The notes beneath the pieces are model-generated. The model was not told where the DNA came from, searched no databases, and saw nothing but the letters and a program-made list of their open reading frames with translations. 7,296 nt of DNA from Methanobacteriota archaeon (lineage in GTDB: Archaea > Altiarchaeota > Altiarchaeia > IMC4 > QMZM01), in the NCBI GenBank assembly GCA_903930485.1, contig CAIYYO010000124.1, forward strand, positions 1 to 7,296, given 5' to 3'. Shown piece after piece: positions 1 to 4,059 of the stretch (position 1 is its first letter; every line of letters starts with the position of its first letter). Made by a program: the position numbers and the translations under genes.

Positions 1-111
1 ATGAAAAAAATCCTCGCCTACACGGCTCTTTTGATTTTGCTCTTAACTGTCAGCGCATCTGCTTTACAGGCGTCTTACATGTACGTCTCCCTCAGCTACG
101 GCAGGGGATGG
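1..111 (+). repeat. Near-identical 5' gene segment, copy 1 (partner 2048-2158)
   Basis: The first 111 bases of paralogs 1 and 2 match at 110 positions. The only difference is C26 against G2073, which changes Ala9 to Gly. The segment covers the signal peptide and the first 16 mature residues (LQASYMYVSLSYGRGW). Identity stops abruptly at base 112. Synonymous positions are conserved as well, so protein-level constraint alone does not explain it. Confidence 0.9.
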
Positions 112-777
112 AATTATTACTACCCATTCGCCCCGGGAGACATTGAAAAAAGCAACTGTCCTTTCGAAGCTGGAACAATGCTGGGAATCTCCTGCGGAAT
201 AGGCGCAGACGTGCCAGACCTTTGCACTAATCTAACAAACCCGGACGATATTGCCAAATGTCTGAAAAACAGCACAGACTTTACGAACGGACCTTTCTTA
301 GGAGGATTCGTTGTGCCTCCGGCATGGGGGCTTGTTGCGAAAATCACCATCCCCGAAGACATGAAACTGATAGCCTCGGATAACAGCGTGGTCGGTGACG
401 AGTTGTGCGTCGGCGACAGTTTCAAGCTCGTCAAAGGCTTGAATAAGGGCGAATACTGGCAGGACGGAGGGCACGAAGACTCTCCGCCGATCTACTGGGT
501 CGACGACGTCGAAGCCGTAGTCGATCAGATACTGGTTTATCACGAAGACACTTTCACTACGAAAAATAGCATATGCGCTAATAGGCAGGGGATCGTGAAC
601 GGCTTCGTCGACCCACTTACAGGCGTTCCAATATACCGGCTCCCGGTAGATTTACATTACTGTGGTGTAAGTACTGCTAACCTTGCAGGAAACATGTTAT
701 GCAGCATCAAGAAAAAAGAGGAGGGAGTGGAGGCCTCAGATTACCTCGTAGTCCGCGAAAAAAGGTTATCGATATAA
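1..777 (+). CDS. N-terminal piece of frameshifted paralog 1 (258 aa, signal peptide plus unassigned core)
   Basis: This is the reading frame as it stands, from ATG 1 to TAA 775-777. It has a lysine N-region (MKKI), a hydrophobic stretch at about residues 9-17 and an A-S-A cleavage site before LQ, so it would be exported even if translated alone. The variable segment holds several cysteines and two N-x-S/T sequons (N77, N90). The core that follows (about 114-170) is shared with all three downstream paralogs. The motif DPLTGVPIYRLPV lies at about 204-216. The last four residues after EK (RLSI) have no counterpart in the paralog and arise from the shifted frame. If no recoding occurs, the product would lack the Ig-like and DNRLRE-like domains. 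Confidence 0.75.
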   Translation: MKKILAYTALLILLLTVSASALQASYMYVSLSYGRGWNYYYPFAPGDIEKSNCPFEAGTMLGISCGIGADVPDLCTNLTNPDDIAKCLKNSTDFTNGPFLGGFVVPPAWGLVAKITIPEDMKLIASDNSVVGDELCVGDSFKLVKGLNKGEYWQDGGHEDSPPIYWVDDVEAVVDQILVYHEDTFTTKNSICANRQGIVNGFVDPLTGVPIYRLPVDLHYCGVSTANLAGNMLCSIKKKEEGVEASDYLVVREKRLSI

Positions 778-1970
778 ATGACGACTACGTCGTCGAGTGC
801 ATGTATTATTACTATGGGGGAAGCGAAGGATGCATGTCCTTCCTTAATGGGGATCCCAGTGAAATAAACGCGGTTTGCCCTTTTGAAACCCTGAAAGTCC
901 CGACAGTGATACAGGCCGGTCCGGATGCCACATATGGCGATTGGGGAACGCAAGGCAACGCAGCTTTCACCACCAAGGAAGAGTTCTTCAAGGTGGGAGA
1001 AATTAAATATGCCAAGACTATAAAGGTGGTCGACCCATCCAAGGCGGGACTAGAAATAAAAGTCCTCGGAGCCGACAGCCTGAAATACGGGGAAGAAAAT
1101 GATCTGCGGTTAGTCCTGAAAAATACCGGAGACACAGATGAATCGCTCAGAGCCATCAAGTCCAACGTGAAGGCTAAGACGATATCATGCGATTCGGAAA
1201 TTATCAATCCGGGCCAGAAAACCGAGTGTCTTATTTCTTTGACTCCTGAGAAAGGCGAACGAGTCGAGATCGTTGCAGACTATAAATACAAATCCTGCGG
1301 ACGGATCGTCCTCGCAAATAGCACCCTGAAGCTGATGGACTATACGGACTTGACTCCTGCGGCATCAACCCAGGCATATGGATTCGACGTATACGGCGAC
1401 TGCCGGAACGACTACTTCGGATGCAACGCGCCGAGCAAGCAAGGAACCTTTGTCGCAGGATACCGCTGCTTCAACAAAGACGGAAAATACAACGTCCCCT
1501 CGGTCGGGAGATTTGATTTGAAGTACGACCTTTCCAATGTTCCGGCAGGCAAAGAAATCCTCGGAGCACGTCTTTATCTGAATGCGAAAACTGTTAACAA
1601 GGCTCAAACAGTCACGGTCTATTCAACTACAAACAACAAATGGTCGCCAGCAGGATGCACTCCGGGTGGAGACATATGCGCCCAGCCCTGGTGCAAGGAA
1701 TGTTTGCCATTGTACGACTTCGCAGGAAAGAAAGAATCGTCTGTCGACGTCACAGTGCCTGGAGAATACTCTCTCGACGTCAGCAACTACGTTAAATCCG
1801 AAATAAGCAAAGGCGACAAGTACGCCTCGTTCCAGTTGATGGGCCGGGAAGACGAATGGAGCACGGACGGCGAAAAAACATGCGCCGCCGTCGGCCAGTG
1901 GACTAGCCAGGAAGTGGAATTTTACGGAACGGGAAGCAACGGACCTTATCTCGAAATCGTCTATAAATGA
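699..1970 (+). CDS. C-terminal piece of frameshifted paralog 1 (Ig-like plus DNRLRE/CBM96-like domains)
   Basis: This is the -1-frame continuation. Its first ATG is at 699, but family homology begins only at the AAG codon 762. The 21 residues between are arginine- and glycine-rich, match nothing in the family, and are an out-of-frame shadow, so 699 is probably not a true start. From 762 it encodes about 402 residues: a conserved block (ECMYYYY, then QAGPDATYGDW), an Ig-like domain with KNTGDTDES and paired cysteines (SCDSE, TECLIS, KSCGR), then a DNRLRE/CBM96-like beta-sandwich (GRFDLKYDLSNVP, ILGARLYL, GEYSLDVSNYV, ASFQL, GPYLEIVYK). Alone it has no signal peptide and would stay in the cytoplasm with unpaired cysteines, so it makes sense only as part of the fused product. 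Confidence 0.7.
   Translation: MQHQEKRGGSGGLRLPRSPRKKVIDINDDYVVECMYYYYGGSEGCMSFLNGDPSEINAVCPFETLKVPTVIQAGPDATYGDWGTQGNAAFTTKEEFFKVGEIKYAKTIKVVDPSKAGLEIKVLGADSLKYGEENDLRLVLKNTGDTDESLRAIKSNVKAKTISCDSEIINPGQKTECLISLTPEKGERVEIVADYKYKSCGRIVLANSTLKLMDYTDLTPAASTQAYGFDVYGDCRNDYFGCNAPSKQGTFVAGYRCFNKDGKYNVPSVGRFDLKYDLSNVPAGKEILGARLYLNAKTVNKAQTVTVYSTTNNKWSPAGCTPGGDICAQPWCKECLPLYDFAGKKESSVDVTVPGEYSLDVSNYVKSEISKGDKYASFQLMGREDEWSTDGEKTCAAVGQWTSQEVEFYGTGSNGPYLEIVYK
758..763 (+). other. A6 homopolymer frameshift site
   Basis: The zero frame reads GTC CGC GAA AAA AGG TTA and stops at TAA 775-777. Adding one A (A7), or stepping back one base, gives GAA AAA AAG GTT ATC GAT ATA AAT, that is EKKVIDIN, which aligns with EKKDIDIN of the intact paralog at the same place. 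That paralog also has an A6 run here (2804-2809), but in phase. The string AAAAAAG is present, yet its phase is AA|AAA|AG, so it is not the canonical X|XXY|YYZ tandem-slippage heptamer. Single-site P-site slippage or polymerase slippage on A6 remains possible, as does a read error. Confidence 0.85.
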
Positions 1971-1980
1971 ATCATTCCCC

Positions 1981-1996
1981 TTTTTTTCTCTATTTT
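1981..1996 (+). terminator. Oligo-T terminator after paralog 1
   Basis: A run of seven T (1981-1987) followed by a pyrimidine-rich stretch and TTTT (1993-1996) starts 11 bases after the stop codon. No stem-loop precedes it. This fits intrinsic termination in archaea, which depends on oligo-U rather than a hairpin. It lies directly upstream of the next gene's TATA-like box, so the two genes look like separate transcription units. Confidence 0.6.
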
Positions 1997-1999
1997 AAC

Positions 2000-2009
2000 G
2001 GTTTTATAG
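2000..2009 (+). promoter_or_regulatory. TATA-like promoter element of paralog 2
   Basis: GGTTTTATAG is an archaeal-style TATA box centred near 2006. The usual spacing of about 26 bases puts transcription start near 2030-2034, leaving a leader of roughly 15 bases before ATG 2048. The identical 10-mer recurs upstream of the next paralog (4026-4035), which supports it as a real element. Confidence 0.6.
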
Positions 2010-2026
2010 CCAGACGCGTAATACCC

Positions 2027-2043
2027 TAATGCCAATGGCATTA
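2027..2043. promoter_or_regulatory. Perfect 17-bp palindrome, candidate operator
   Basis: TAATGCCA-A-TGGCATTA is an 8-bp perfect inverted repeat around one central base. It ends four bases before the ATG at 2048 and covers the transcription start predicted from the TATA-like box at 2000-2009. A dimeric regulator bound here would block initiation, so a repressor operator is the simplest reading. In RNA it could form a short 7-bp stem with a 3-base loop beside the start codon. The same site is absent before the paralog at 4060 and I see no second copy in the window. Confidence 0.5.
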
Positions 2044-2047
2044 CCTG

Positions 2048-2158
2048 ATGAAAAAAATCCTCGCCTACACGGGTCTTTTGATTTTGCTCTTAACTGTCAG
2101 CGCATCTGCTTTACAGGCGTCTTACATGTACGTCTCCCTCAGCTACGGCAGGGGATGG
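2048..2158 (+). repeat. Near-identical 5' gene segment, copy 2 (partner 1-111)
   Basis: This is the second copy of the 111-base block that opens both paralogs 1 and 2, with one mismatch at 2073. Immediately after it the two genes differ in sequence and length (NYYYPFAPG in one, WPWVCFNEHG in the other). A sharp edge between near identity and strong divergence is what a short gene-conversion tract or a cassette exchange leaves behind. Confidence 0.9.
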
Positions 2159-4009
2159 TGGCCCTGGGTCTGCTTTAATGAGCATGGCGTGAAAGGGTTC
2201 GGAAACCCGTATACCCATTGTGATGCGCGCATATGCCCTTTTGAGGCAGGAGTCATGGATGGGACTTACATCTGCGGAACACAAGAATTTGATTCTACTA
2301 AGCCGGCAGTTGATCCAAACAGACCTTTTGAGATGGATATGGTCGATCCTCCGTTATGGGGCATTGTCGCGAAAATAACAATCCCCGAAGACCTGAAACT
2401 TGTTACCACTGATAACAGAGTTGTCGAGGATGAATTGTGTGTCGGAGACAAGTTCAAGCTCGACACTGGCCTGGATAAAGGTGAATACTGGCAGGAGGGG
2501 GGAAACGAAGATTCACCTCCCATCTACTGGGTCAAAGACGTTGAAACATATGTCGATCAAATAATGGCTTATCATGAGAAGACCAACACCACAAAAGACG
2601 ACATTTGCTCAAATAAAGCAGGGATTGTGGACGGTTTCATTGACCCTCTTACCGGCATTCCAATATACAAGATCCCGGTAAATCTTATGGAGGAATCAAT
2701 TCATGTGGGGTTGGGGAATGTTGAACTTGCAGGAAATATGTTATGCAGCATAAAGAAAAAAGATGCGGGTCTAGAGGCCTCGGATTACTACGTAGTCAAC
2801 GAGAAAAAAGACATTGACATAAATGATGAATACGTCGTCGAATGCATGTATTATTACTATGGAGGGACCGGAGGATATATGCAAATGGGTGGGTGTGGCG
2901 AGGAATGCCTCAAGGAATGCCCGTTTGAAACATTGAAAGTCCCTACGGTTTTACAGGCCGGGCCTGATGCTACCGTTAATGACTGGTACACTCACAATAT
3001 AGATTTCCAGTCAAGGGAGGATTTCTTTAAAATCGGGGAAATAGGGATAAAAAAGAAGGTAAATGTCGTCGAACCGTCGAAACCGAAGGTCGAGGTATCC
3101 GTTGATGGTGCAGACCCTATCAAATTTGGGGCGTCTAATACTTTCCGTGTACTAGTGAAAAACACAGGCGACGTCGCTATCAGTATTCGCAAGATTTCTT
3201 CAAACGTCAGATACCAAGTCGTATCCTGCGACTCGGATACCGTGGCACCCGGCGCTTCAGCCGAATGTCTTCTCTCCATCACGCCGGAAGACGGAAAGAA
3301 GCTCGACGTCTCCGTCGACTACAAGTACAAGTCCTGCGGCAGATGGGTGCTGGCGAACGCTACTAAGAGCCTCCTAAGCTATACAGACCTCGAACCTGCG
3401 GCCTCAGCTCAGGCGTACGGATTCGACGTCTACGGAGTCTGCAGGAACGACTACTTCGGATGCGACGCGCCTAGCAGGAAAGGAACCTTCGTCGCAGGAT
3501 ACCGGTGCTTCAACAAAGACGGAAAATACTTTGTGCCTTCGATCGGGAGATTCGACCTGAAATACGACCTTTCAACAGTCCCGAAAAACAAGGAAATCCT
3601 TGGCGCGAGACTCTACCTGAACGCGAAAACCGTCCATAAAGCACAGGCCTTAACAGTCTATTCAACCCCAAACAACAAATGGTCGCCGGCCGGATGCGTT
3701 CCAGGCGGAGACATATGCGCCCAGCCCTGGTGCAAAGAGTGCCTGCCGCTGTACGACTTCGCAGGCAAGAAAGAATCATCAGTTTACGTTGAAGGCACTG
3801 GAGAATACTCGCTCGACGTCAGCGACTACGTCAAATCCGAACTCGGCAAGGGCGACAAATACGCGTCTTTCCAGCTGATGGGCCAAGAGGATGAATGGAG
3901 CACCGAAGGCGAGAAGACATGCGCCGCCGTCGGCCAGTGGACGAGCCAGGAAGTGGAATTCTATGGAAGCGGGGATAGTGGCCCGTATCTGGAAGTCGTC
4001 TACCGATGA
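2048..4009 (+). CDS. Secreted multidomain surface protein with Ig-like and DNRLRE/CBM96-like domains (paralog 2, intact)
   Basis: This 653-residue protein is the intact reference member of the array. The signal peptide is residues 1-21 (MKKI, a leucine-rich core, cut after A-S-A). A variable segment at about 38-105 includes CPFEAG (63-68). The unassigned core runs from about 106 to 170, with TIPEDLKLV, DELCVG, KGEYW (144-148) and DSPPIYW (155-161). DPLTGIPIYKIPV lies at 199-211 and a second block at about 260-312 (ECMYYYYGG, CPFETLKVPTVLQAGPDAT). An Ig-like CARDB/COG1361-type domain at about 340-435 carries KNTGD (371-375). The DNRLRE/CBM96-like sandwich covers about 455-653 (GRFDLKYDLSTVP, ILGARLYL, GEYSLDVSDYV, ASFQL, GPYLEVVYR). 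There are 22 cysteines, all in the mature part, suggesting disulfides, plus sequons at N180 and N437. There is no anchor. DNRLRE-type domains are known from archaeal surface and disaggregatase-related proteins, so adhesion or glycan binding is inferred, not shown. Confidence 0.85.
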   Translation: MKKILAYTGLLILLLTVSASALQASYMYVSLSYGRGWWPWVCFNEHGVKGFGNPYTHCDARICPFEAGVMDGTYICGTQEFDSTKPAVDPNRPFEMDMVDPPLWGIVAKITIPEDLKLVTTDNRVVEDELCVGDKFKLDTGLDKGEYWQEGGNEDSPPIYWVKDVETYVDQIMAYHEKTNTTKDDICSNKAGIVDGFIDPLTGIPIYKIPVNLMEESIHVGLGNVELAGNMLCSIKKKDAGLEASDYYVVNEKKDIDINDEYVVECMYYYYGGTGGYMQMGGCGEECLKECPFETLKVPTVLQAGPDATVNDWYTHNIDFQSREDFFKIGEIGIKKKVNVVEPSKPKVEVSVDGADPIKFGASNTFRVLVKNTGDVAISIRKISSNVRYQVVSCDSDTVAPGASAECLLSITPEDGKKLDVSVDYKYKSCGRWVLANATKSLLSYTDLEPAASAQAYGFDVYGVCRNDYFGCDAPSRKGTFVAGYRCFNKDGKYFVPSIGRFDLKYDLSTVPKNKEILGARLYLNAKTVHKAQALTVYSTPNNKWSPAGCVPGGDICAQPWCKECLPLYDFAGKKESSVYVEGTGEYSLDVSDYVKSELGKGDKYASFQLMGQEDEWSTEGEKTCAAVGQWTSQEVEFYGSGDSGPYLEVVYR

Positions 4010-4023
4010 TTTTTTTCTTTTTT
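4010..4023 (+). terminator. Oligo-T terminator after paralog 2
   Basis: Seven T, one C and six T begin at the base after the TGA stop (4007-4009). No hairpin precedes them. This is a strong archaeal-type oligo-U terminator and lies only three bases before the next TATA-like box, so the two transcription units are packed end to end. Confidence 0.65.
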
Positions 4024-4025
4024 GA

Positions 4026-4035
4026 GGTTTTATAG
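4026..4035 (+). promoter_or_regulatory. TATA-like promoter element of paralog 3
   Basis: GGTTTTATAG is identical to the element at 2000-2009. It is centred near 4032, about 28 bases before ATG 4060. At normal archaeal spacing, transcription would start at or within a few bases of the ATG, giving a leaderless mRNA. This fits the lack of any Shine-Dalgarno sequence here and argues for the start at 4060 over the in-frame ATG at 4075. Confidence 0.6.
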
Positions 4036-4059
4036 TCGTTTTTACCATTCTTTAATATA

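Larger units (their letters stand above)
1..1970 (+). pseudogene. Frameshifted gene for a secreted multidomain surface protein (paralog 1)
   Basis: Read as one gene with a single one-base correction at the A6 run 758-763, this encodes about 656 residues, collinear from end to end with the intact 653-residue paralog at 2048-4009. Order: signal peptide (1-21, cut after S-A), variable segment (about 38-104), unassigned core (IPEDMKLI at 117-124, DELCVG at 133-138, KGEYW at 149-153, SPPIYW at 161-166), a block beginning INDDYVVECMYYYY, an Ig-like CARDB/COG1361-type domain with KNTGD, and a C-terminal DNRLRE/CBM96-like beta-sandwich ending GPYLEIVYK. No second lesion is visible, and both halves keep every conserved motif and cysteine. 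The break is therefore recent, recoded during expression, or a homopolymer sequencing error. Frame 1 ends at TAA 775-777; the rest reads in the -1 frame to TGA 1968-1970. The window begins exactly at the ATG, so its promoter is not visible. The role is inferred as extracellular; the precise function is unknown. Confidence 0.8.

Noticed and set aside
120..434. Minus-strand open frames inside the genes (120-434, 812-1207, 2266-2523, 2992-3282, 3510-3779, 3779-4048, 4255-4542 and others)
   Set aside because: They lie fully or mostly opposite well-supported coding regions, have no recognisable domains or promoters, and recur at unrelated positions in the paralogs. They are shadows of the sense codons.
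499..511. TCGAC-GAC-GTCGA inverted repeat
   Set aside because: It falls in the conserved WVDDVE codons. Preferred GAC and GTC codons produce such short dyads repeatedly throughout the window.
758..764. AAAAAAG as a canonical -1 slippery heptamer
   Set aside because: The zero-frame phase is AA|AAA|AG, not A|AAA|AAG, so tandem slippage of the classic type does not apply. Only single-site slippage, polymerase slippage or a one-base indel remains.
3731..3742. WCKEC as a thioredoxin-type WCxxC redox site
   Set aside because: It sits in a four-cysteine insert within a beta-sandwich domain and no thioredoxin-fold context is visible. In paralog 3 it becomes YCGEC, so a structural disulfide or metal site is more likely.
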